A stretch of 32,795 nt of DNA from an uncultured Blautia sp. Its GTDB lineage: Bacteria > Bacillota > Clostridia > Lachnospirales > Lachnospiraceae. The notes below the pieces were generated by a model that saw only the letters and a list, made by a program, of their open reading frames with translations, was not told the origin of the DNA and made no database searches. This document shows, piece by piece, positions 1-6,590 of this stretch. The stretch lies in the NCBI GenBank assembly GCA_900553515.1, contig USDN01000029.1, positions 1 through 32,795 on the forward strand. Direction: 5' to 3'. Position 1 is the first letter of the stretch. The number at the start of each line of letters is the position of its first letter. Made by a program: the position numbers and the translations under genes.

Positions 1-14
1 GAGGATAACTGACA

Positions 15-768
15 ATGAAACAACAGATTTACAATACTGCACTTTATCTTAGGTTAAGCCGAGATGATGAATTACAGGGCGAAAGTTCCAGCATTACCAC
101 ACAGAGAAGTATGTTGCGTTTATATGCAAAAGAACATCATTTGAATGTTATTGATGACGGCTGGTAGGGAACAAATTTTGAAAGATCGAGTTTTTAATGA
201 ATGGGTGGTTAGAGATACAAGCCGTAAAGTAAAAACTGCATTTAAGACAAAATTTGCAGAGGGTGCGTATTATGGCGTTTATTAGATTATTGAAAAAATC
301 TTTTCTTTAGCCTGTCAAGGTTACAGTAGTGCAAAAATTACAAAGTAGTTAAGAGCAGAAGAAGTTCCTGTACCTGCATGGCTGAATTTCACAAGATACG
401 GGATATTTGCAAATATTTTGAAGGACAGCCCGACAGTAAGCATTATGGATGGACGATTGCACAAGTCAAAAGGATATGGAAATGTGAGGTCTATGCTGTT
501 TGGAATGGTTGCAGTATGGGGCTAAGGCGGTACAGCAGGACGAAGAAAAGGTATGAAGACAGAGCCTGAGAGAAGAATTAAGCAAAATGGAAGAGAAGAT
601 GACAGGTGTTGAAAAGTGGATTAATCTAATCAAAGAATATTTTGTACCAAAGGATCTGAAAGCATCGTTATTAAATGCAATGATAGAAAAAAGCCCATTC
701 ACGAAGCAACAACGAATGAGGATATGAAAGAATAGATATACTACCGATTTATTGGAAAAGCAGACTGA
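15..768 (+). pseudogene. Decayed large serine recombinase (TndX/TnpX-like transposon resolvase/integrase)
   Basis: This is a broken site-specific recombinase of the large serine family that moves Tn5397/Tn4451-type elements. The first 50 codons are intact: the N-terminal resolvase segment reads LYLRLSRDD, including the usual catalytic Ser, followed by SSITTQRSMLRLYA. A TAG at 165-167 then stops the frame just after DDGW. The text resumes with GTNFERSSF, then jumps to NEWVVRDTSRKVKTAF, which implies loss of roughly 80-100 residues of the catalytic domain. More in-frame stops follow, and a frameshift near 400-420 moves the frame to the segment PDSKHYGWTIAQVKRI. The C-terminal coiled-coil-like part (VEKWINLIKEY, then LLNAMIEK) and the family ending IYYRFIGKAD are still readable, again split by a shift and a stop. 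A GAGGA ribosome site precedes the start. It marks the scar of a former mobile element; no attachment site or cargo could be paired with it. Confidence 0.85.
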
Positions 769-849
769 TAATGAGGGCTTATATCTTTAACCAAGGAAAA
801 GCGGCAGGTCCTGTCCTGAAACAAAACTTTCCAAAAAAATTAAAAGCTA

Positions 850-860
850 TATGTTATAAT
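850..860 (+). promoter_or_regulatory. Extended -10 promoter for the nitroreductase cassette
   Basis: A TGTTATAAT motif (TGnTATAAT, extended -10; TATAAT at 855-860) lies 61 bases before the ATG at 922. The -35 region is poor (TTTCCA at 828-833, spacing too long), as expected for an extended -10 promoter. It lies downstream of the recombinase remnant, so the cassette does not rely on that remnant for transcription. Confidence 0.5.
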
Positions 861-921
861 TATCATCAGGAAAAGATGGAAGAGCAGATTAGTTCAGTCT
901 TTGAGGAAAAAGGAGGACAAC

Positions 922-1713
922 ATGGTAACGATCAATCAGGAAAAATGTATTGGCTGTGGACTTTGTGCTGCTGACTGCAGTGTCGGCAGCATCATGATCA
1001 AAGATAAAAAGGCAGTGATCAAAAACGATTGCTTTCACTGCGGCCATTGCGTGGCAATCTGCCCGTCAGGGGCAGTATCCATACCGGAATACGATATGGA
1101 TGACGTGGAAGAATATGAGAAGGAAAGTTTTTGTCTGGAACCGGAAAAGCTGCTGCACAGCATTAAATTCCGTCGGAGTGTCCGCAGCTATAAGCCGGTA
1201 AAGGTGCAGAGAGAAGAACTGGAAAAGCTTCTTCAGGCAGGAAGATATACGGCTACGGCCAAGAATAACCAGGACTGCTATTTTGTATTTGTTCAGGATG
1301 AGTTGGACAGTCTGAAAGAGATGGTCTGGGAGTACATTGATGAAATAGAGAAAAGGGAAGGGCGGAACATCGCAAGAGAGATGCTTCCTTATGTTGCTTT
1401 TAACAGAAGAAGGAAAAAAGATCCAAAGGATGATTATTTATTCCGGAATGCGCCGGTGGTGCTTTTTATTACTTCTGACTGGCCTCTGGATGCAGGCCTT
1501 GCGGCTCAGAATATAGAAAATATGGCGGTTTCTTCAGGATTGGGCGTTTTATATAATGGATATCTGGCAAGGATTGCAGAAGCAAACGAGGAGCTGAAGC
1601 AGTGGCTGGATATAAAGGGAAAGACGATTAAGGCATGTATGCTGCTGGGATATCCGGAAAGAATCTATGCCAGAACAGCGCCAAGAAAAGAGGCAAATGT
1701 GATCTGGAAATAA
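922..1713 (+). CDS. Nitroreductase family protein with N-terminal 2x[4Fe-4S] ferredoxin domain
   Basis: A 263-residue flavoprotein that probably passes electrons from reduced ferredoxin-type clusters to FMN and then to a nitro, quinone or ene-type substrate in the cytoplasm; the substrate is unknown. Residues 1-55 hold two CxxCxxCxxxC sets (Cys 9, 12, 15, 19 and 37, 40, 43, 47), which fits two [4Fe-4S] clusters. The nitroreductase domain starts near residue 80 with the FMN-phosphate motif FRRSVRSYK (Arg84, Arg85, Arg88) and includes the typical GLGVLYNGYL segment near the C-terminus. The ATG at 922 was chosen because AGGAGG (911-916) sits 5 bases before it; an in-frame TTG at 901 would start before the ribosome site. 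It is followed after 15 bases by the next gene in the same direction. This ferredoxin-fused type is common in Clostridia. Family is secure, substrate is not. Confidence 0.93.
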   Translation: MVTINQEKCIGCGLCAADCSVGSIMIKDKKAVIKNDCFHCGHCVAICPSGAVSIPEYDMDDVEEYEKESFCLEPEKLLHSIKFRRSVRSYKPVKVQREELEKLLQAGRYTATAKNNQDCYFVFVQDELDSLKEMVWEYIDEIEKREGRNIAREMLPYVAFNRRRKKDPKDDYLFRNAPVVLFITSDWPLDAGLAAQNIENMAVSSGLGVLYNGYLARIAEANEELKQWLDIKGKTIKACMLLGYPERIYARTAPRKEANVIWK

Positions 1714-1728
1714 AAAGGAGACGGACTT

Positions 1729-2223
1729 ATGAGCAAGATCAGAAACGAAGCAAAGATCAAAAATAAAATAATCACCGCCGTAAGAGAACAGCTGGAACAT
1801 CGCGCTTTATGGCTGTATCTTCTTAGAGATGAAGCTGCAAAAAGAGGGATTGATCCAAATGAATTTTCCAGCGCTGCAATTCGTAGATGCGGGCTGATAC
1901 AGGGAAAAAATCTGGTAAAAAAGGGAAAGACAAAAAGTCTGAGAGGACTGAAAAAAACGTTGTTTACGAAGCCTGCGCAGTGGGTTTTTGAAATGAAGGT
2001 GCTTGAAAGCACAGATGAGAAACTGTCGTTGGATTTCCACTACTGTCCTCTGGTAAAGGCATGGCAGAAGGCCGGCTGTACAGATGAGGAGATCGCGCAG
2101 CTATGTGACATTGCCATGTGCGGCGATCACGGGATCGGAGAAAGATATGACAGTGTTCTGGATCTGCCGAAATGCATTGCAAAAGGGGACGACATCTGTG
2201 CGTTAAGATATCACAAAAAATAA
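1729..2223 (+). CDS. L-2-amino-thiazoline-4-carboxylic acid (ATC) hydrolase-like protein
   Basis: A 164-residue cytoplasmic protein of the ATC hydrolase-like family. The named activity of the family is ring opening of L-2-amino-thiazoline-4-carboxylate to N-carbamoyl-L-cysteine, but most members are untested. The C-terminal half has the recognisable family features: DFHYCPLVKAW (residues about 101-111), a helical linker, then CDIAMCGDHGIGE and a closing LPKCIAKGDDICALRYH segment, with conserved Cys, Asp and His. The N-terminal half is a basic helical region with no motif I know. It has an AAGGAG ribosome site and lies 15 bases after the nitroreductase and 22 bases before the oxidoreductase, so the three are probably one transcript. 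Redox plus hydrolase plus dehydrogenase suggests breakdown or modification of a small heterocyclic or amino-acid derivative; that is inference. Confidence 0.75.
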   Translation: MSKIRNEAKIKNKIITAVREQLEHRALWLYLLRDEAAKRGIDPNEFSSAAIRRCGLIQGKNLVKKGKTKSLRGLKKTLFTKPAQWVFEMKVLESTDEKLSLDFHYCPLVKAWQKAGCTDEEIAQLCDIAMCGDHGIGERYDSVLDLPKCIAKGDDICALRYHKK

Positions 2224-2245
2224 AAGATCAGGGAGGATTATACTT

Positions 2246-3214
2246 ATGAGCAGAAAAGTAAAATGGGGAGTTTTAAGTACGGCAGATATTGCAAAGCGCT
2301 GCACTATACCGGGAATGCAAAAAGCGGAGAACTGTTGTCTGTATGGGATTGCGGGACGTTCAAAGGAAAAAGTGGATCAGTACAAAGAAACATTTGGTTT
2401 TGAAAAAGCGTATTATTCTATGGATGAAATGCTGGATGATCCAGAAATCGAAGCAGTTTATATTCCGCTTCCGAATACCTTACATAAAGAATGGGTATTA
2501 AAGGCCGCTGCCAGAGGAAAACATATTTTGTGTGAAAAGCCTTTATCAGGAACCGAGGCAGATGTAAAGGAAATGATCGACGCTTGTGATAAAGCCGGAG
2601 TTTTATTTATGGAAGCTTTTGCGTATTTACACAGTCCTCTGATCACTTCCGTAAAAGAAACACTGGATTCAGGAATCATTGGTGATCTTTCTTTTATGGA
2701 GTCTGTTTTTATCACTCCAGGATATGCGCCGGATAATATCCGTGTCCGTCGTGAGACATTAGGCGGCTCTGTTTATGATCTGGGCTGCTATTGTACCAGC
2801 CTGATGCTGACTTTATTTGGAGAAGAGCCAAAAGAAGTCAAGGCAATCGGTCATTTTACCGATCAGCACATTGATGATTTTGCTTCTGCATATTTTCATT
2901 TTGATGAAAACCGCAGAGCCTGCATGGTATCCGGTATGTGTTCTGCACAGCGGGGAGACCGGTTCTTCCTTTACGGAACAGAAGGAACCATTGAAGCGCC
3001 TATTCCTTTTAATGCAGACGGAGACCTGACTTATTATGTGAAAAAGGGAGAGGACTGTCAGGAGGTTCACGTTAGTGTCAGGGATAATTACTGCCTGGAG
3101 GTAGAGCAGCTTGGAAATTGTATCCTGAACGGAGAACAGCCCCATGTGACTCATGAATTTTCTTTACAGAATGCCCGGGTGATGGACAAAATTTTAAAAG
3201 AGATCGGGTATTGA
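2246..3214 (+). CDS. Gfo/Idh/MocA family NAD(P)-dependent oxidoreductase
   Basis: A 322-residue cytoplasmic dehydrogenase that oxidises or reduces a sugar-like or cyclic polyol substrate with NAD(P). The N-terminal Rossmann domain (1-125) begins VKWGVLSTADIAKRCTIPGM, and the hallmark EKP motif is at Glu97-Lys98-Pro99 (ILCEKPLSG), whose Lys is the usual catalytic residue. The C-terminal alpha/beta domain has GSVYDLGCYCTSLM (about 174-187), close to the DxGxY(x)3H-type active-site segment but with Cys-Thr where many relatives have a His-type residue. It most resembles the dihydrodiol/xylose dehydrogenase branch. The ribosome site GGGAGGA stands before ATG. It is the last intact gene of the cassette. 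The TGA stop is followed in the same frame by 48 further open codons (see findings), which may be part of an older, longer reading frame or of a lost neighbour. Confidence 0.92.
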   Translation: MSRKVKWGVLSTADIAKRCTIPGMQKAENCCLYGIAGRSKEKVDQYKETFGFEKAYYSMDEMLDDPEIEAVYIPLPNTLHKEWVLKAAARGKHILCEKPLSGTEADVKEMIDACDKAGVLFMEAFAYLHSPLITSVKETLDSGIIGDLSFMESVFITPGYAPDNIRVRRETLGGSVYDLGCYCTSLMLTLFGEEPKEVKAIGHFTDQHIDDFASAYFHFDENRRACMVSGMCSAQRGDRFFLYGTEGTIEAPIPFNADGDLTYYVKKGEDCQEVHVSVRDNYCLEVEQLGNCILNGEQPHVTHEFSLQNARVMDKILKEIGY

Positions 3215-3418
3215 TCCATATTTGAGGGGGAAAGTTTTGCGCAGAATACATTTGAAACAAGTAATAATCCTCAGCTGGCAGGAAAAGACAAACAGCTGTG
3301 GCTTTCTAATTATCGCATCGTAGAAACTCAGAGTTTAAGAAAACTTTTGAAAAGAAGATAAAAATTTAAACGGAGAAGACCAAATCAGAACCAACCAAAT
3401 ATAGTAGATAGTGTATGT

Positions 3419-3456
3419 CGGTCGACTGATTCTGAAAAAATCGGTCGACTGTTTTT
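3419..3456 (+). terminator. Rho-independent terminator after the nitroreductase cassette
   Basis: A 13-bp stem (3419-3431 with 3439-3451), including two G-U pairs, encloses a 7-base loop and is followed by TTTTT. The stem is built from a repeated TCGGTCGACTG unit whose GTCGAC core is itself a palindrome. It isolates the cassette on the left from the winged-helix/nucleotidyltransferase pair on the right. Confidence 0.85.
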
Positions 3457-3461
3457 GTATA

Positions 3462-3490
3462 TTGATAAAAAACAAAAAACATGATAAATT
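3462..3490 (+). promoter_or_regulatory. Promoter of the wHTH/nucleotidyltransferase pair
   Basis: TTGATA (3462-3467), a 17-base spacer and TAAATT (3485-3490), the latter preceded by TG one base upstream (extended -10). The start of transcription would fall near 3497, some 30-40 bases before the first gene. It begins right after the upstream terminator, so the pair is an independent unit. The leader is very AT-rich; no clear operator dyad was found. Confidence 0.55.
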
Positions 3491-3525
3491 AAAATTGTAA
3501 CATAAAAAAAGTTATAAATTTAAAA

Positions 3526-4497
3526 ATGGTGATTATGATGAAAGCGTTCTTAGAAAAAGCATTACAACAGAATGTTATAATAAAAGAAAATGAGAGAATA
3601 TTCGAAAAACTACCATTGGCATACCGTGGAAGATATGACATCTTTATAGTTGAAACTAATGGAGTGGAATGGACAGCTATACACCCAAAAAACGAGACTG
3701 GACTTGTTATGCTCCGGAAGGATAGAGCAAGAGTTGAAAAGACAGCAGGACTAAACTGTGCGATATTTCTTGATCGAGCGACTTTTTATGTTAAAGAAAA
3801 GTTAATGGAAGAGGGCATTCCTTTTGTGATAGATGGAAAACAGCTATTTCTTCCATTTATAGGCTATCTGCTCAGTAATGCAAATGAGAGAGAATTGGCG
3901 CCGGTACATTTGATTTCATTTTTGACACAGAAAATGTTGTTGGTAGCAATTTATGAAAGATGGAATAATGTAAAGGTTTCTGAAGCAGCAGAACGAGTAG
4001 GGGTATCACGAATGTCTGCAAGCAGATGCTTTGATGAACTGGAATACCTTAATATTGATGTGCTGAGTATGAAAGGGAAATCCAGAGTGATTACGATGCC
4101 GGAAGATTTGAAGAAATTTTGGAATCAAAATGTAGGTGTATTAAGAAATCCTGTGATTCAAAGATTTGTTCTTAACGAGAATATGAGACTTGAGAAAAAG
4201 GCGGGTATTTCAGCTTTATGTGAGTATTCATTATTGTCTGATAACGAGTATCCTACTTATGCAGTGACTAAGAAAGAATTAAAAGACAGCGGGGTTAAAA
4301 CAGCAAGACAAGTCAGAATGTCAGAAGAAATTGGTTGTGTCGTTTTAGAACTTGGTTATTTCATTGAATTTGACGGTAAAGAAATGCAGGATCCATTGAG
4401 CGTAATGTTATCAATGACAAGAGAAGAAAAACAGGACGAAAGAATAAATATTTCAATTAATGAGATGCTGGAGGAGCATGTATGGTCAAGGGATTAG
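3526..4497 (+). CDS. Winged-helix protein, AbiEi-like antitoxin/regulator candidate
   Basis: A protein of up to 323 residues and the first gene of an overlapping pair. Residues 1-125 form an alpha/beta region ending in IPFVIDGKQLFLPFIG, a pattern I associate with uncharacterised MarR-like regulators. A winged helix-turn-helix follows at about 135-200, with recognition-helix text VSEAAERVGVSRMSASRCFDEL. From about 225 the segment AGISALCEYSLLSDNEYPTYAV resembles the C-terminal part of AbiEi antitoxins. In AbiE systems the DNA-binding partner represses the operon and counteracts the nucleotidyltransferase; the same role is inferred here. The wHTH is central rather than N-terminal, which differs from classic AbiEi. 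Start choice is open: ATG codons at 3526, 3535 and 3538 are all in frame and none has a good ribosome site. Base composition is visibly more AT-rich than the metabolic genes, which suggests transfer. Confidence 0.7.
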   Translation: MVIMMKAFLEKALQQNVIIKENERIFEKLPLAYRGRYDIFIVETNGVEWTAIHPKNETGLVMLRKDRARVEKTAGLNCAIFLDRATFYVKEKLMEEGIPFVIDGKQLFLPFIGYLLSNANERELAPVHLISFLTQKMLLVAIYERWNNVKVSEAAERVGVSRMSASRCFDELEYLNIDVLSMKGKSRVITMPEDLKKFWNQNVGVLRNPVIQRFVLNENMRLEKKAGISALCEYSLLSDNEYPTYAVTKKELKDSGVKTARQVRMSEEIGCVVLELGYFIEFDGKEMQDPLSVMLSMTREEKQDERINISINEMLEEHVWSRD

Positions 4498-5228
4498 ATA
4501 TATTTCGTAGGTATTTTACAGATTATGAAGAGCAGTATGTCCTGATTGGTGGGGCTGCATGTGATATTGTGTTTGAAAGTAATGAGGTGGATTTCAGAGC
4601 AACAAGAGATCTTGATATAGTTTTGATTATTGAAGCACTGACTCCGAAATTTGCAGAAAGATTCTGGGATTTTATTGTAGCTGGAAGATATCGTAACAAA
4701 ACAACGAATGGCGGAAAACCTCAGTTTTACAGATTTGATAAGCCAGAAGAGAATTCGTTTCCGAAAATGATTGAGGTGTTTTGCAGAAGTGACTTCAAAT
4801 TGGAGAATGCAGAGGGAATAATACCGATTCATATTGATGATGAGATTTCCAGTTTGTCTGCAATTCTTCTGGATGATGACTATTACAAAGTGCTTTTGGA
4901 TGGAAAAGTTGTGAGAAATGGACTCTCTGTTCTCAGACCAGAATATATTATTCTTTTCAAGGCAAAAGCATATCTTGATTTGAAGGAAAGAAAAGAAACT
5001 GGAGGAACTGTTGATTCCAACGACATAAAAAAACATAAGAAAGATATTTTGCGTATTGCAGCAGACCTTATGTTGGAGAAAGTAATAGATTTGCCTGTAT
5101 CTGTGAATGAGGATATACATATGTTTATTGACTCATTAGAAAAAGAACCATTTGATCAGAATTCTTTGAAAATGTATGGATTAAAAAATGATGATGTTGT
5201 AGGTTTGTTAAATCAAGTGTTTGTGTAA
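4482..5228 (+). CDS. AbiEii/MNT-like nucleotidyltransferase (putative toxin)
   Basis: A 248-residue protein with the nucleotidyltransferase signature: Gly23-Gly24 (IGGAACDIV), then RATRDLDIV with Asp43 and Asp45 as the metal-binding pair, and a third acidic position probably Glu98 in MIEVFCR. A later helix holds FKAKAYLDL (Lys160, Lys162), followed by Asp181 and Asp188 in a basic segment, which matches the KxxA...D..DI layout of the AbiEii/MenT-type family. Such enzymes transfer nucleotides to tRNA or protein targets and can stop growth. The gene begins inside the preceding one (16-base overlap; ribosome site GGAGGAGC within the upstream frame), so translation is coupled and the two products probably interact. 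All catalytic residues look intact. An alternative is a non-toxic housekeeping-type NTase; the pairing with a wHTH protein favours a toxin-antitoxin or phage-defence unit. Confidence 0.8.
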   Translation: MVKGLDIFRRYFTDYEEQYVLIGGAACDIVFESNEVDFRATRDLDIVLIIEALTPKFAERFWDFIVAGRYRNKTTNGGKPQFYRFDKPEENSFPKMIEVFCRSDFKLENAEGIIPIHIDDEISSLSAILLDDDYYKVLLDGKVVRNGLSVLRPEYIILFKAKAYLDLKERKETGGTVDSNDIKKHKKDILRIAADLMLEKVIDLPVSVNEDIHMFIDSLEKEPFDQNSLKMYGLKNDDVVGLLNQVFV

Positions 5229-5245
5229 AAGCTGATAAGAAAAAT

Positions 5246-5310
5246 CGCTGGGTCTGAACGAATCCTCCCTGATTATTATAGGGAGACCGTTACAGATCCA
5301 GCGGTTTTTG
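5246..5310. terminator. Long bidirectional terminator
   Basis: The outer arms 5246-5260 and 5288-5303 pair with one bulged A and one G-U; an inner CTCCCT/AGGGAG stem extends the structure. TTTTT follows on the plus side, and AAAAA precedes it (giving ATTTTTC on the minus strand). It can therefore end both the nucleotidyltransferase transcript and the convergent CAP-protein transcript. Confidence 0.8.
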
Positions 5311-5348
5311 TTTATAAAATTTTATACAGGCAGATTATTTTATGGGAG

Positions 5349-6404
5349 TCAGGACCATACTGGATTCATTAGGAATATCTGCACCCAGTTTGACTTTCCG
5401 TTAGAGCGATAAAATCCGACACAAAGGTGGGTAAAAGAGGGATTCAGGATATTTGCCCTGTGTCCGGGACTGTTCATCCAGAGATTCATAACTCCCTGAG
5501 GAGTGGAAGCACGGGAATATCCTGCAGCGATATTTTCACCTGATGCCCATGAACGGATATTATATTCGGAAAGTACGGAAAAATAGAAGCTGCCATCTGG
5601 TCGGATGTGATTGAACTTCTGATTGATCTCTTTGGCTCGTTTCATGGCTGCTTTATCTCCTGGTACATATGCCTTAAGCAATGGAAGTCCTGCTTTTTTA
5701 CGTTCTTTATTTACAAGACTGAGAACCTGGGATGCCATTCGGGAAGCTTCCGACTGGATACGGACAGTAACTTTACAGGTTGCCTTTTTTCCAGATCCGT
5801 CTCTGGCAGAAACAGTGATGACAGTAGTTCCATTAGATACTGCAGTAACTTTACCCGAACTGTTTACAGTGGCTGCTTTTGGATTGGAGCTTTTCCATGT
5901 GACGGATCTGTTTGTGGCATTACGGGGTAAAACAGACGCGGATAGACGGTAACTGCTGCCTTTTTTGTTAAAGGACAGAGAGGTACGGTTCAGTTTTATC
6001 TGGCTGACCCGCAGCGGCACAGTAACAGTCTTTCCCCTTTTGTCGTAAGGACCCTGTTTACGGGAATATTTGTTATATCCACGGACCACATAAGTGTATT
6101 TTTTTCCGCCTGTCAGAGGACATTTGGCCGTGGAAATATGTGTATAAGAGGTTCCAGTCGTAGAAGAGATATATTTCCATGACCGGGCACCGTACTGTTT
6201 ATAGTAAATACGATAGCCGGTTGCCCGGGCTGTTTTTTTCCAGGAGAGAGTTACTTTTCTGGAAGGCGAGGCGGAAATTTTGGTAATGGTCACTTTTGCC
6301 GGAACTGCAGAACTGGAAGCTGCGGATACACTGACAGGGCTCAGCATAGAAACAAACAGGATCATGCTGCATAAGACTGCTATCCATCTTTTTTTCTTTT
6401 TCAT
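5349..6404 (-). CDS. Secreted FN3-BIG2-CAP (SCP/PR-1) domain protein
   Basis: A 351-residue exported protein. A basic start (MKKKKRW), a hydrophobic core and a likely cleavage after VSVSA make a standard Sec signal peptide of about 29 residues. Domains in order: a fibronectin type III-like module (about 35-120, with VTLSWKKTARATGYRIYY), a BIG_2 immunoglobulin-like module (about 125-205, with ATVNSSGKVTAVSNGTTVIT), and a CAP domain (about 215-351) with GENIAAGYS, MNSPGHRANILNPSF and a closing WVQIF. Bacterial CAP proteins act outside the cell; their biochemical role is mostly unknown, and the adhesive modules suggest binding to wall or host glycans. No LPxTG or transmembrane anchor is seen, so it is probably released or held non-covalently. 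I chose the ATG at 6404 because GGAGG lies 9 bases upstream; an ATG seven codons earlier lacks one. It has its own promoter and stands divergent to the cyclase gene. Confidence 0.9.
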   Translation of the reverse strand: MKKKKRWIAVLCSMILFVSMLSPVSVSAASSSAVPAKVTITKISASPSRKVTLSWKKTARATGYRIYYKQYGARSWKYISSTTGTSYTHISTAKCPLTGGKKYTYVVRGYNKYSRKQGPYDKRGKTVTVPLRVSQIKLNRTSLSFNKKGSSYRLSASVLPRNATNRSVTWKSSNPKAATVNSSGKVTAVSNGTTVITVSARDGSGKKATCKVTVRIQSEASRMASQVLSLVNKERKKAGLPLLKAYVPGDKAAMKRAKEINQKFNHIRPDGSFYFSVLSEYNIRSWASGENIAAGYSRASTPQGVMNLWMNSPGHRANILNPSFTHLCVGFYRSNGKSNWVQIFLMNPVWS

Positions 6405-6460
6405 AGATTTTTTCCTCCGTATCATTTGATTTTCGACAAATATAGAGAATTTATGATTAT

Positions 6461-6489
6461 AGTATACAATAAAATATATGTTTTGTCTT
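6461..6489 (-). promoter_or_regulatory. Promoter of the CAP-domain protein gene
   Basis: On the minus strand, AAGACA (complement of 6484-6489), 17 bases and TATACT (complement of 6461-6466). The -35 matches only four consensus positions. Predicted start near 6454, about 50 bases before the ATG. Confidence 0.4.
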
Positions 6490-6548
6490 TATTTTATGTT
6501 TAAAAGTATGATTTTTGAAGAGAAACCGATTACGAATCATGATGGATA

Positions 6549-6557
6549 TGTTATAAT
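6549..6557 (+). promoter_or_regulatory. Extended -10 promoter of the diguanylate cyclase gene
   Basis: TGTTATAAT (TG at 6549-6550, TATAAT at 6552-6557), the same nine bases as the extended -10 near 852-860. No good -35 hexamer. It leaves a leader of about 27 bases before the ATG. No c-di-GMP riboswitch is visible in the leader. Confidence 0.5.
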
Positions 6558-6590
6558 AAACCAAATGCAGAAAACGAGAGGAGAAGCTTC

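Larger units (their letters stand above)
3215..3525 (+). other. Gene-free stretch: coding-like remnant, terminator and promoter of the next pair
   Basis: The first half (3215-3361) is open in the frame of the preceding oxidoreductase and would encode a 48-residue peptide ending in SLRKLLKRR, but it has no start codon in that frame; a GAGGGGG ribosome-like sequence at 3224-3230 has no suitable ATG after it. It may be the 3' end of a lost gene. The second half contains the terminator at 3419-3456 and the promoter at 3462-3490. Nothing else is seen. Confidence 0.4.

Noticed and set aside
378..569. A 63-codon frame starting MAEFHKIRD
   Set aside because: It is a shifted fragment of the decayed recombinase (it contains the family segment GWTIAQVKRI), not a separate gene.
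771..974. A 67-codon frame overlapping the nitroreductase start
   Set aside because: It has no ribosome site, runs into the nitroreductase gene in another frame and has no family features; the region holds that gene's promoter.
2813..3154. Minus-strand frame of 113 codons opposite the oxidoreductase
   Set aside because: Shadow frame with no ribosome site and low-complexity translation.
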